A DNA stretch of 64,000 nucleotides from JACVRW01 sp034664125 (lineage in GTDB: Bacteria > Actinomycetota > Thermoleophilia > Solirubrobacterales > Thermoleophilaceae). Both the position numbers and the translations under genes were made by a program. The stretch lies in the NCBI GenBank assembly GCA_034664125.1, contig JAXDIG010000049.1, positions 1 through 64,000 on the forward strand, written 5' to 3'. The notes beneath the pieces were generated by a model. The model made no database searches. It was not told the origin of the DNA and saw only the letters and a list, made by a program, of their open reading frames with translations. Below, in pieces: positions 52,322-60,639 of this stretch (its first letter is position 1; each line of letters begins with the position of its first letter).

Positions 52322-53203
52322 TCAATCCAGCGGGCGCAGGCGGCGGACGTGGCGCGGGTGTCCGGCCTTGACCGCGTACATCGCGGCGTCGGCGGCCAGC
52401 AGCGCGTCCTCGACCGAGCTCATCGTCTCCGTGAAGGGCGCGAAGCCCACGCTCGCCTCGATGCGCCGGTCGCCCGGGGCACGCACCTCCTCCGGGATCG
52501 CGTCCTCGAGCGCCTGGGAGACGCGTTCGGCCTCCGGCGGCTTCGCGTGCGGCAGCAGCACGCCGAACTGGTCGCCGCCGATGCGCGCCGCCAGGTCGGT
52601 TTCGCGCAGCCGGCTGGTCAGCGCCTTCGCGACGCCGATCAGCACGCTGTCCCCGGCGCGGTGCCCGTGGCTCTCGTTGACGGACTTGAAGTCGTTCAGG
52701 TCGAGCACGATCACCGCTCCCACCATGCCGTAGCGGCGACCGTGGGCCACGTGCCGCTCGAGCTCCTGCTCGAAGCAGCGGCGGTTGATCAAGCCGGTCA
52801 GGGCGTCGCGGTCCACGAGTTCGCTCAGCCGCGCCTCGATGCGCTCGCGCTCGGTCCTGTCGATGCCCGTGGCCACGACGTGCGTGACCAGGCCCCCGGT
52901 CGAGGCGAGCGCCGTCTGCGTCCAGGAAACCGGGCGCAGCTCGCCGTCGCTCGCGCGGACGTTCAGGTCCACCTCCACGGGCGACCCGCCACTTGCTGCG
53001 CGCGACAGCGCCTCGCGGGCGGCAAAGTGCTCGCCCTCGGGGATGGCGTCGAACCACGATGCCTCGCGCGGGCTCCAAGCGCCCTCCCAGTGGGCGAGGC
53101 CACCGTCGACGCTCACCACCGCCGTGAGCCGGGCTGCGGCGTCCAGCACGGCGTCGAGCGGGCGCTCGGAGACGGGCACGACGTCGCGCGAGAGATCGGG
53201 CAT
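52322..53203 (-). CDS. PAS-GGDEF diguanylate-cyclase-like protein
   Basis: A 293-residue soluble protein. Residues 20-115 form a PAS/PAC-like sensor (SWTQTALASTGGLVTHVVATGIDRTERER), followed by a short coiled coil and a GGDEF domain from 130 (DALTGLINRRCFEQEL). The active-site motif is GGDQF (209-213): the fourth position, normally Glu and a metal ligand, is Gln. The RxxD inhibitory site is intact (RETD, 200-203). It may therefore be a weak cyclase or a c-di-GMP/GTP sensor. ATG 53203 is divergent from rlmN by 59 nt. Confidence 0.88.
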   Translation of the reverse strand: MPDLSRDVVPVSERPLDAVLDAAARLTAVVSVDGGLAHWEGAWSPREASWFDAIPEGEHFAAREALSRAASGGSPVEVDLNVRASDGELRPVSWTQTALASTGGLVTHVVATGIDRTERERIEARLSELVDRDALTGLINRRCFEQELERHVAHGRRYGMVGAVIVLDLNDFKSVNESHGHRAGDSVLIGVAKALTSRLRETDLAARIGGDQFGVLLPHAKPPEAERVSQALEDAIPEEVRAPGDRRIEASVGFAPFTETMSSVEDALLAADAAMYAVKAGHPRHVRRLRPLD

Positions 53204-53262
53204 GCCTTTCGAACGTTCGGCACGCAGGGCGGCGAGCTTTAGGAGTTAGGCACACTACGAAC

Positions 53263-54288
53263 GTGGACCTCGCGCTCCTCGACGATCGCCTCGCCGCCCG
53301 CGGCGAGCCCCCGTTCCGTTCCCGGCAGATCTGGGAGTGGGCCGCCCGCGGGGCGGACTCCTACGAGCAGATGACCAACTTGCCGGTCGAGCTGCGCACG
53401 GCGCTGGCCGGCGAGGTGCCGTTTTCCTCGCTGACGCGGGTGCGCGAGGCGCTCGCCCGCGACGGCACCGCCAAGGCGCTGTTCGAAACGGCCGACCGCC
53501 GCGCCGTGGAGACGGTGCTGATGCGCTACCGCGACGGCCGCCGCTCGCTCTGCCTGTCGAGCCAGTCGGGGTGCCCGCTCACGTGCACCTTCTGTGCCAC
53601 CGGCCGGATGAAGTTCGGCCGCAACCTGACGGCGTCGGAGATCCTCGACCAGGCGCTGCACTTTCGAAGGACCGACCCGGTGAACCACGCGGTGTTCATG
53701 GGGATGGGCGAGCCGCTCATGAACCTCGACAACGTGCTGGCCGCCTGCGAGCGCCTGCCCGAGCTGGGCGTCGCGACGTCGAACACCGCGATCTCGACCG
53801 TCGGCTGGATTCCCGGAATCGAGCGCATGGCGCGCGAGGGCCCGCCGGTGCGGCTGGCGCTCTCGCTGCACGCGGCCGACGACTCCCTGCGCTCCGAGCT
53901 GATGCCGGTGAACGAGCGCTATCCGCTGCCCGACGTCCTGGCCGCGTGCCTGCGCTGGCACGAGTCGCGGCGCCGCCAGGTGTTCGTCGAGTACCTGATG
54001 CTCGAGGGCGTGAACGACCGCTACGAGCAGGCGCTCGAGCTGGCGGCCGTGCTGGAGCCACGCCGGGCGTTCAAGGTCAACCTGATCCCCTGGAACCCGA
54101 TCCCTGCGCAGCCGGCCACGCCGGCTGCTTCGGGCCCCTCGACCGACCCCGGCTTCCGCGTCTCAAGCCGTGACGCGATCGCCGCGTTTCGCTCCGCTCT
54201 CGAGGAGCGCGGCGTCCGCACCACCGTCCGTCTCACCCGCGGTCGCGACATCGATGCCGCCTGTGGCCAGCTCGCCGCCCGCGGCTGA
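53263..54288 (+). CDS. rlmN: 23S rRNA (A2503)-C2 methyltransferase, radical SAM
   Basis: A 341-residue dual-specificity RNA methyltransferase. The radical-SAM motif CxxxCxxC is C104-C108-C111 (SGCPLTCTFCATG), and the C-terminal mechanistic Cys is C334 (DIDAACGQL); the second catalytic Cys is expected in the loop within the barrel. FMGMGEPLMNLDNVL and LALSLHAADD are also conserved. It methylates A2503 of 23S rRNA and some tRNAs. The GTG at 53263 gives the usual N-terminus. Its last 126 nt overlap the convergent DMT gene. Confidence 0.95.
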   Translation: MDLALLDDRLAARGEPPFRSRQIWEWAARGADSYEQMTNLPVELRTALAGEVPFSSLTRVREALARDGTAKALFETADRRAVETVLMRYRDGRRSLCLSSQSGCPLTCTFCATGRMKFGRNLTASEILDQALHFRRTDPVNHAVFMGMGEPLMNLDNVLAACERLPELGVATSNTAISTVGWIPGIERMAREGPPVRLALSLHAADDSLRSELMPVNERYPLPDVLAACLRWHESRRRQVFVEYLMLEGVNDRYEQALELAAVLEPRRAFKVNLIPWNPIPAQPATPAASGPSTDPGFRVSSRDAIAAFRSALEERGVRTTVRLTRGRDIDAACGQLAARG

Positions 54289-55164
54289 GCGCGCCACCCA
54301 GGGCGCCCTGCCCTCGGCCGCCAGCCACGAGCCTCCCAGGATCAGGACCAGGCCGGCGGCGGTGGCGGCCGTGAAGCGCTCGTCCAGCAGCGTGATGCCG
54401 TAGACGATGCTGAAGCCGGGCGCGATGTAGCCGACCAGCGAGGCCTTGGCCGGGCCGTCGCTGGACACCAGCGAGTAGAAGATCACGAACGCCAGCCCGG
54501 TGCAGAGCACGCCCAGCGCGACGAGCGCGCCGGTCGCGGCGAGGCCCGGCGCGTGCGACGGCGCCGCGAGCGCCGCGAACGGCGCCATCGCCACGGCAAC
54601 CGTCGCCGTGGTCGCGCCCACCATCGCCACCGGCTGCACGCCGCGGACGCGGCGCTTGACGAACCAGGCGCCGACGCCGTAGCCGAAGCTGGCCAGCACG
54701 ATCATCAGGCCACCGGCGAGCGCCGCGCCCCCACCGCCGGCGTCGATGCCGAGCAGCATCGCGACGCCCGCGATGCCGATCGCGACGCCGGCCAGGCTGG
54801 GACCGGAGGCGCGCTCCTCGCCCTCGAGCGTGAAGGCCAGGAGAAAGGTGAAGATCGGCGCGGTGGCCACCAGGATGCCGGTCAGCGACGACGAGATCTC
54901 GCGCTCGCCGAGCGCGATCAGCAGCAGCGGGCCGCCCATCTGCACCACCGCCAGCACGAGGATCGGGACGACGTTGGCGCGCAGACCGCCGAGGGCGCCG
55001 GCGCGCGCGGCCAGCGGCAGCAGCACCAGCGCGGCGAGCGCGGTCCGGACGAACACGATCACCGTGGGTGCCAGGTCGTCCTCGAGCGCGACCTTGATGA
55101 ACAGGTAGGAGGCGCCCCAGAGGGCCGAGAGCAGGCCGAGGAGCAGCCACGAGCGTCGCGACAT
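54163..55164 (-). CDS. EamA/DMT-family transporter with long C-terminal tail
   Basis: A 333-residue protein with ten transmembrane helices in two EamA repeats: LLGLLSALWGASYLFIKVAL at the start, VRTALAALVLLPLA, then GLMIVLASFGYGVGAWFVKR and AGLVLILGGSWLAAEGR at the end of repeat two. After the last helix (about residue 285) a 45-residue hydrophilic tail is encoded entirely opposite the 3' end of rlmN. Metabolite or drug export is likely; substrate unknown. ATG 55164 precedes the first helix directly. It is a different subgroup from the DMT protein at 405-1256. Confidence 0.88.
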   Translation of the reverse strand: MSRRSWLLLGLLSALWGASYLFIKVALEDDLAPTVIVFVRTALAALVLLPLAARAGALGGLRANVVPILVLAVVQMGGPLLLIALGEREISSSLTGILVATAPIFTFLLAFTLEGEERASGPSLAGVAIGIAGVAMLLGIDAGGGGAALAGGLMIVLASFGYGVGAWFVKRRVRGVQPVAMVGATTATVAVAMAPFAALAAPSHAPGLAATGALVALGVLCTGLAFVIFYSLVSSDGPAKASLVGYIAPGFSIVYGITLLDERFTAATAAGLVLILGGSWLAAEGRAPWVARSAAGGELATGGIDVATAGETDGGADAALLESGAKRGDRVTA

Positions 55165-55196
55165 CGACACGCCAGGATGGCAGAGGCGCGGAGGAG

Positions 55197-57560
55197 CTAC
55201 GCGAGGCGGAGCTTGACGTCGCCGCCGGCCAGCCGGTCCGCATGCCGGTGCTCGCTCTCGCGCGCGACCATCCATCGCTCGAGGTCCGCCTCCGGCATCG
55301 GCCTGCCGATCAGGAAGCCTTGTGCCTCGTCGCAGCCGAAGGCGCGCAGCGCCCGATACGTCTCGGCGTCCTCGACGCCCTCCGCCACCACCTTCATGCC
55401 GAGGTCGTGGCCGAGGTTGATGGTCGAGCGGACGATCGCCAGGTCGCCCTCGTCCGACCCCATGCCGAGGACGAAGGAACGGTCGACCTTGAGCTCCACG
55501 ATCGGGAGGCGGCTGAGGCGCGTGAGCGAGGAGTGTCCCGTGCCGAAGTCGTCCAGCGAGATCACGACCTGCTGGGCGACAAGGTGCTCCAGCACGGCCT
55601 CGACACGCTCGGGGTCGCTCATCAGCGCGCCCTCGGTCAGCTCGATCGCCAGCGCGCCTCCGGGCAGGCCTCTGTCAGCGAGCAGCTCCTCGACCCGCGC
55701 CGGCAGCCACGAGTCGCGCAGCAGCGCAGCCGGCACGTTGACGGCCACCGGGATGTCAAGCCCTCGGGCCCGCCAGCCGGCTGCGGACCCGATCGCCAGC
55801 TCGAGCACCAGGCCCGTGAGCGCCTTCATCTGACCGCTGCGCTCGGCGACCTCCAGGAAGTCGCCCGGCATGAGCAGCCCGCGCTCGGGATGGCGCCAGC
55901 GGATCAGCCCCTCGGCGCCCGTGAGGCTGCCGTCGCTCAGATCGACCTTCGGCTGGAAGTGCAGCTCCGGCTCGCCGCCGGCGAGCGCCAGGCGCAGGTC
56001 CGCCGCCAGTGCCAGGCGGTTGACGCTCGCGGATCCCGTAGAGCCGTCGTGCACCTCGTAGAGCGCCTGCTCGGCCTTCGCGCGGTACATCGCCTCGTCC
56101 GCCCGCTTGAGAACCAGATCCACGCTTCCCGATCCCGCGGTGTCCAGCGCAATGCCGATGCTGACCCCCATCGACACCTCGTGCTCGTGGAGCATGAACG
56201 GCTCCCCGATGGCGGCGCCCAGGCGCTCGGCCGCCATCACGGCGTCCTCCACCGATTCGACCGAGTCGATCAGCACCCCGAACTCGTCGCCGCCCAGACG
56301 GCCCACGGTGTTGTCCTGGCGGCAGACCGCGCGCAGGCGTTCGCCCAGCACCCGCAGCGTCTGGTCGCCGGCCGGGTGCCCGACCGAGTCGTTGACCGAC
56401 TTGAAGTCGTTGAGGTCCAGGAAGAGCAGTGCCAGCGTGCCTCCATCCCGGCGGCGCGCGGCCAGCGCGCGCTCCGCGTGGTTGGTGAACAGGGTCCGGT
56501 TGCCGAGCCCGGTGAGCGGGTCTGTCAGCGCGTCGCGCCTGCTCTGGGCGAGGGCCTGAAGCAGCCCGTAGGTGCTTGTGGCGCGGCCCACCGCCAGCAG
56601 CAGCGTCAGCGCGGCGAGCACCACGGCGACCACGGGGACCGGCTCGAAGCGACCGACCACGAGCACGACCAAGGCGGCACTCCCGAACGCGAGCGGGGCC
56701 AGCAGCTGCCAGCGCTGCACGGTGGCGTGCGAGCGCGGGGCCGGGTGCTGCCAGGCGGCGATGGCGATGACCGCGGCAGCCGCGCAGTAGAGCCAGTCGA
56801 AGATGGTGCCGGTCCCGTAGGTGCCGACCGAGACGGCGAACACGTACCCGGCATCCGCGGCCGCATTGAGGAAGATCCCGATTCCGAGGATGCTCCAGGC
56901 GCGACCGGGCTTCCAGGAGGTCAGCGCCGCGGCGCTCAGGATCGCCGCCACGATCGCGATGTCCCCGATCGGATAGGCGGCGGTCGTGATCAGGGTGCTG
57001 AGGTCGCCCTGGGCGCCCTCGACGATCGCCGGGTACAGCAGGACCGCCGTGAGCATGGCGACCACCAGCGCTCCGAGCACGCCGTCCACGAGCAGGGCCC
57101 GCTGAACCGCTCCGATGCGGTTCCGCGCGAGCAAGAGGATCGCGACCAGGGCGAGCGGGTAGAAGGCCAGGTAGAGCGCGTCCGCGAGCGATGGCACCGG
57201 GGGATCCGACATGCCGGCGTAGAGGGCGGCCCAGACCCCTTCCGCGGCCAGCCAGGCGAGCAGCGCCACACCCAGCAGGATCCAGGCCCAGCGCTCCTGC
57301 CGCACGCGGATGCCGCGCGCCACGCAAGACGCGGACGCCACCCCCAGCACGAATGGGTACAGGGTCTTGTCGAAGACCCAATCGGCGGCGTCGCCGCCGA
57401 AGCGCGTGAGCGTCCAGACGAGCTGTGCCGCGATCGCGCCCAGCAGCAGGCCGAGGAGCAGCCGCCGGAGCAAACGCAGCCGGGCACGGGCGCCGCTCGC
57501 CGACGGCCCGATCGAGGTCTGTGGCGAGGGGAAGCTGTCTTCGGTGGGCCGTAGAGACAT
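55197..57560 (-). CDS. Membrane GGDEF-EAL protein
   Basis: A 787-residue c-di-GMP signalling protein. About nine transmembrane helices (residues 30-325) form an N-terminal membrane sensor. The GGDEF domain has a canonical GGDEF (423-427), but the inhibitory site five residues before it reads RQDN, not RxxD. The EAL domain follows from about 540: AEGLIRWRH (EGL variant of EAL), ELTEGALM, LDDFGTGHSSL and LKVDRSFV, with metal and catalytic residues largely kept. It could make and/or degrade c-di-GMP. ATG 57560 has GAGG 6 nt upstream. It shares its neighbourhood with a second GGDEF gene. Confidence 0.93.
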   Translation of the reverse strand: MSLRPTEDSFPSPQTSIGPSASGARARLRLLRRLLLGLLLGAIAAQLVWTLTRFGGDAADWVFDKTLYPFVLGVASASCVARGIRVRQERWAWILLGVALLAWLAAEGVWAALYAGMSDPPVPSLADALYLAFYPLALVAILLLARNRIGAVQRALLVDGVLGALVVAMLTAVLLYPAIVEGAQGDLSTLITTAAYPIGDIAIVAAILSAAALTSWKPGRAWSILGIGIFLNAAADAGYVFAVSVGTYGTGTIFDWLYCAAAAVIAIAAWQHPAPRSHATVQRWQLLAPLAFGSAALVVLVVGRFEPVPVVAVVLAALTLLLAVGRATSTYGLLQALAQSRRDALTDPLTGLGNRTLFTNHAERALAARRRDGGTLALLFLDLNDFKSVNDSVGHPAGDQTLRVLGERLRAVCRQDNTVGRLGGDEFGVLIDSVESVEDAVMAAERLGAAIGEPFMLHEHEVSMGVSIGIALDTAGSGSVDLVLKRADEAMYRAKAEQALYEVHDGSTGSASVNRLALAADLRLALAGGEPELHFQPKVDLSDGSLTGAEGLIRWRHPERGLLMPGDFLEVAERSGQMKALTGLVLELAIGSAAGWRARGLDIPVAVNVPAALLRDSWLPARVEELLADRGLPGGALAIELTEGALMSDPERVEAVLEHLVAQQVVISLDDFGTGHSSLTRLSRLPIVELKVDRSFVLGMGSDEGDLAIVRSTINLGHDLGMKVVAEGVEDAETYRALRAFGCDEAQGFLIGRPMPEADLERWMVARESEHRHADRLAGGDVKLRLA

Positions 57561-57630
57561 TGCGGTCCTCGGCCCCTCATCGGGTCTACAACAAGGAAAC
57601 TTGAGGACTCCCAACCGGGAGGGGCCACCC

Positions 57631-58278
57631 CTACCGCGTTAGCGAAACCGGATCCAGCCCCCGCTCGCGAGCGGCGGCGAGGATGTCGGGCAACGCCTGC
57701 GCCGTGGGCAGCGCGCTGTCGCGGTAGGCGTAGCGCGCCGAGTCGTGCAGCAGCAGGATCGCGCCCGGCTCCAGGTCGCGGACGGCCACGTCCGCAATGC
57801 GGGACGCGGGAATCGGCTCCCAGTCGCAGCCCCACCCCGACCAGTACACGGGCGTCAGCTGCCTGCGCAGGCATTCCGCGTAGGACGCCTCGCTGAAGCG
57901 CCCGAACGGTGGCCGGTAGAGGGTGGCGTCCACCCCGGTGGCGCCCCGCACGGCCGCGCTGACGGCATCGAAGTCGGCGGGCACCTCGGGCAGCTCGTCC
58001 TGCTCGGTGTGGCCGTGGCTGTGCAGCCCCACCGCGTGGCCGCGAGCGGCCACCTCGCGCGCAAGCTCGGGGTGGGCCTCCACCTGCTCGCCGACCAGGA
58101 AGAACGTCGCCGGCGCCCCGGCGGCCTCCAGCGCGTCGAGCACGGCGGGCGTGGCGTCGGGGTCCGGTCCGTCGTCGAAGGTCAGCGCGATGCACGCGCC
58201 GGGCGGGTCCAGGCGCTCGAGCGCGGGCAGTCGACGCCAGCGCTCCAGCGTGTCGAGCTGCTGGCGGAAACCGGGCAT
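57631..58278 (-). CDS. Polysaccharide deacetylase, NodB family
   Basis: A 215-residue carbohydrate esterase family 4 protein. Motif 1 is TFDDGPDPD (catalytic base and metal Asp), motif 2 HSHGH (metal histidines), motif 3 RPPFGRFS, and motif 5 LLLHD. It removes N- or O-acetyl groups from chitin-like, peptidoglycan or other polysaccharides. No signal peptide or membrane helix is present, so it may act on a cytoplasmic substrate or be exported in another way. It lies 13 nt after scpB on the same strand. Confidence 0.92.
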   Translation of the reverse strand: MPGFRQQLDTLERWRRLPALERLDPPGACIALTFDDGPDPDATPAVLDALEAAGAPATFFLVGEQVEAHPELAREVAARGHAVGLHSHGHTEQDELPEVPADFDAVSAAVRGATGVDATLYRPPFGRFSEASYAECLRRQLTPVYWSGWGCDWEPIPASRIADVAVRDLEPGAILLLHDSARYAYRDSALPTAQALPDILAAARERGLDPVSLTR

Positions 58279-58291
58279 CGGCCGGCGCCGC

Positions 58292-58873
58292 TCAGCCGGG
58301 CGAGACCTGCGCGCGCTGCTCGCCGGCCCGCAGGAGCCGCTCGCGCAGCTCGCCCTCCTCCTCTGGGGACGGGTCGAAGGCGGCGGGGTCGGGCAGCGCG
58401 TCGAGGCCGGACAGGCCGAACAGCTTCTCGAACAGCTCGGTGGTGCGATACAGGGCGGCGCCGAAGCGCGAGCGCCCCGACTCCTCGATCAGGCCGCGCT
58501 CGAGCAGCGTGCCGACAGCCGACTCGGAGGCCACGCCGCGGATGCGGGCGATCTCCGGGCGCGACACCGGGCGCAGGTAGGCGACGATCGCCAGGCACTC
58601 GGCCTGCGCCTGCGTGAGCGGCGGCGTGCGCGGCTTGGCCAGCAGACGGCGCGCGGCGCGCTCGGCCACAGGGTCGGTGGCCAGCGTGAAGCCGCCCGCG
58701 ACCTCGCGCAGCACCACCCCGCGGAACCCCTCGGCGTAGTGCTCGCGCAGGCGCGCCAGCGCCTCGACGATCTCGCCCTCGGATACCTCGCAGGCGTCGG
58801 CCAGGCGCTCGACGGCGACCGGCTCCGGCGAGAGGAAGAGCAGCGCCTCGACCGTGCGGGCGAGGTCGTTCAC
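58292..58873 (-). CDS. scpB: Segregation and condensation protein B
   Basis: A 193-residue winged-helix kleisin partner. Typical blocks are TVEALLFLSPEPV, GFRGVVLREVAGGFTLATDP, LTQAQAECLAIVAYLRPVSRPEIARIRGV and LFGLSGLDALPD. With ScpA and SMC it forms the bacterial condensin for chromosome segregation. GTG 58873 overlaps the scpA stop (GTGA), so the pair is coupled. Confidence 0.95.
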   Translation of the reverse strand: MNDLARTVEALLFLSPEPVAVERLADACEVSEGEIVEALARLREHYAEGFRGVVLREVAGGFTLATDPVAERAARRLLAKPRTPPLTQAQAECLAIVAYLRPVSRPEIARIRGVASESAVGTLLERGLIEESGRSRFGAALYRTTELFEKLFGLSGLDALPDPAAFDPSPEEEGELRERLLRAGEQRAQVSPG

Positions 58874-59592
58874 GCGGGCACCACCGTGATCGGGCCGAAC
58901 GGCACCTCCTGCTCCCACTTGGCCTCACCGGCCTTGTAGAGCTCGAGCAGGGCGAACAGCGTGACGGCCTCGGTCAGCCGGTCGCTGCCCTTCACGGCCT
59001 CGTCGAAGGAGAAGCGGCTGCCCCCGGAAAGCAGCTGGCGCAGGTGCGCCAGGCGCTGCTCGACCGACACGGCCGGCCGGCGCAGGTGGCGCAGGTCGAG
59101 CGGCGGCGGGACCGTGAGCAGACCGCCGAGGGCCTCGGCGAGGCGCGTCGGGTCGTAGGCGGCCTCGGCGGCCTCCAGCGACACGCGCCGCAGCTCCGGC
59201 GGCAGGGCGGCCGACCGGTAGCGGTAGCCGTGCTCCGCCTCGAGCCGGTCGCGCAGGTGCTGAGCGGCGCCGCGGTAGCGGTGGTACTCGAGCATGCGCG
59301 CGAGCAGCTCCTCGGCCGCCTCCTGGGGCTCGAGGTCGAGGCCCTCCTCTTCCTCCTGGGGCAGCATCAGGCGCGACTTCAGCTCCAGCAGGGCGGCGAT
59401 CAGCACCAGGAACTCGGTGGCGGCCTCGAGGTCGAGCTCGCCCGAGCGCTCCAGGTACTCGACGTAGGCGAGCACCACTTCGGCCAGGTCGACCTCGAGC
59501 AGGTCGATCTCGTCCCTCAGGACCAGCGTCAGGAGCAGGTCGAAGGGCCCGTGGAAGACCTCCAGATCGAGGTCGAGCGTCGCCAGGGACAT
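58870..59592 (-). CDS. scpA: Segregation and condensation protein A
   Basis: A 240-residue kleisin. The N-terminal SMC-binding domain has FHGPFDLLLTLVLRDEIDLLEVDLAEVV, then LDLEAATEFLVLIAALLELKSRLMLP; the C-terminal winged helix is LFALLELYKAGEAKWEQE. It bridges the SMC heads. ATG 59592 is preceded by TAGGCT at 8 nt and no Shine-Dalgarno. scpA-scpB order is the usual one. Confidence 0.95.
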   Translation of the reverse strand: MSLATLDLDLEVFHGPFDLLLTLVLRDEIDLLEVDLAEVVLAYVEYLERSGELDLEAATEFLVLIAALLELKSRLMLPQEEEEGLDLEPQEAAEELLARMLEYHRYRGAAQHLRDRLEAEHGYRYRSAALPPELRRVSLEAAEAAYDPTRLAEALGGLLTVPPPLDLRHLRRPAVSVEQRLAHLRQLLSGGSRFSFDEAVKGSDRLTEAVTLFALLELYKAGEAKWEQEVPFGPITVVPA

Positions 59593-59600
59593 CGGCTGGA

Positions 59601-59606
59601 AGCCTA
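59601..59606 (-). promoter_or_regulatory. Possible -10 box (TAGGCT) of scpA
   Basis: On the minus strand TAGGCT lies 8 nt before the scpA ATG in the short scpA-trpS gap, suggesting that scpA can be transcribed separately and leaderless. Confidence 0.35.
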
Positions 59607-59628
59607 GCCGCGGCGCTGGACGGCGAGG

Positions 59629-60624
59629 CTAGCGACCGTGTCGCGGGCCGATGCCCATCACGTCGCGCACCTCGGCGATCACCGGCTGCGCGATGGCGCG
59701 CGCCCGCTCGGCGCCCTCCGCGAGCGTGCGCTCGAGGGCCTCCTCGTCGGGGCGCAGCTCGAGGTAGCGCTCGCGCACAGGCTCCAGCAGCCCCACCACG
59801 TCCTCCGCGACCGCCTTCTTGAAAGCGCCGTAGCCCTCCCCCTCGAACTCGCGCTCGACGTCCTCGGGCGTGACGTCGCGCGTGACGGCCATGACCTCGA
59901 TCAGATTCGAGATGCCCGGCTTGTCGGCCGCCCGGACCACCTCCCGGCCGGAGTCCGTCTCGGCGCGGCTGAGCTTGCGGCGGATGGCGTCGGGCTCGTC
60001 GTCGATGTAGATCAGCCCGGCGTCGGTGCCGTAGCTGGTCGACATCTTCGTGCTCGGGTCCTGCAGGTCCATGATGCGCGCCCCGACCTCGGGGATCACG
60101 TGCTTGGGCTCGACCAGCACCTCGCCGTAGGTGGTGTTGAAGCGGCGTGCGATCTCGCGCGCCAGCTCGATGTGCTGGCGCTGGTCGTCGCCCACGGGCA
60201 CCTCGTCGGTGCGGTAGAGCAGGATGTCCGCCGCCTGCAGCACCGGGTAGAGGAAGAGGCTGGTGCGAACCAGCTCCTGCTCGCGCTCGGACTTGTCCTT
60301 GAACTGGTGCATGCGCTGCAGGTCGCCGTAGGGGGTGACGGACGCCAGCAGCCAGGTCAGCTCGGTGTGCTCGCGCACGTCGGACTGGCGGAACAGGATG
60401 CAACGCTGCGGGTCCAGCCCCGCCGCGATCAGCATCGCCGCGGTGTCGAGCACGTAGCCGGGCAGAGCCTCGGGGTCGTAGGCGACGCTCGTGGCGTGCA
60501 GGTCCACGATGCAGTAGATCGCCGGGTCGGCGCGCTCCTGCCCCGCCAGGTAGCCCCGGATCGCCCCGATGTAGTTGCCGATGTGCTTGCGGCCGGTCGG
60601 CTGGATGCCGGAGAAGATGCGCAC
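59629..60624 (-). CDS. trpS: Tryptophanyl-tRNA synthetase
   Basis: A 331-residue class Ic synthetase. The HIGH-type signature is HIGN (14-17) in GIQPTGRKHIGNYIGA; the substrate-binding DLHA and RQSDVREHTEL regions are normal; GDDQRQHIELAREIARRFN precedes the second signature. The second signature, usually KMSKS, reads KMSTS (193-197), replacing the second Lys by Thr. The first Lys remains. GTG 60624 gives the standard MRIFSGIQPTG start. TAGACT lies 9 nt upstream. Confidence 0.95.
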   Translation of the reverse strand: MRIFSGIQPTGRKHIGNYIGAIRGYLAGQERADPAIYCIVDLHATSVAYDPEALPGYVLDTAAMLIAAGLDPQRCILFRQSDVREHTELTWLLASVTPYGDLQRMHQFKDKSEREQELVRTSLFLYPVLQAADILLYRTDEVPVGDDQRQHIELAREIARRFNTTYGEVLVEPKHVIPEVGARIMDLQDPSTKMSTSYGTDAGLIYIDDEPDAIRRKLSRAETDSGREVVRAADKPGISNLIEVMAVTRDVTPEDVEREFEGEGYGAFKKAVAEDVVGLLEPVRERYLELRPDEEALERTLAEGAERARAIAQPVIAEVRDVMGIGPRHGR

Positions 60625-60633
60625 GGGGCGGGC

Positions 60634-60639
60634 AGTCTA
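60634..60639 (-). promoter_or_regulatory. Possible -10 box (TAGACT) of trpS
   Basis: On the minus strand TAGACT is 9 nt before the trpS GTG and overlaps the stop region of the upstream gene. No Shine-Dalgarno is present. Confidence 0.3.

Noticed and set aside
54553..55833. Long plus-strand frame opposite the second DMT gene and the GGDEF-EAL gene
   Set aside because: Its composition (runs of Arg, His, Gln, Ser) is that of an antisense shadow, and both minus-strand genes are clear family members.
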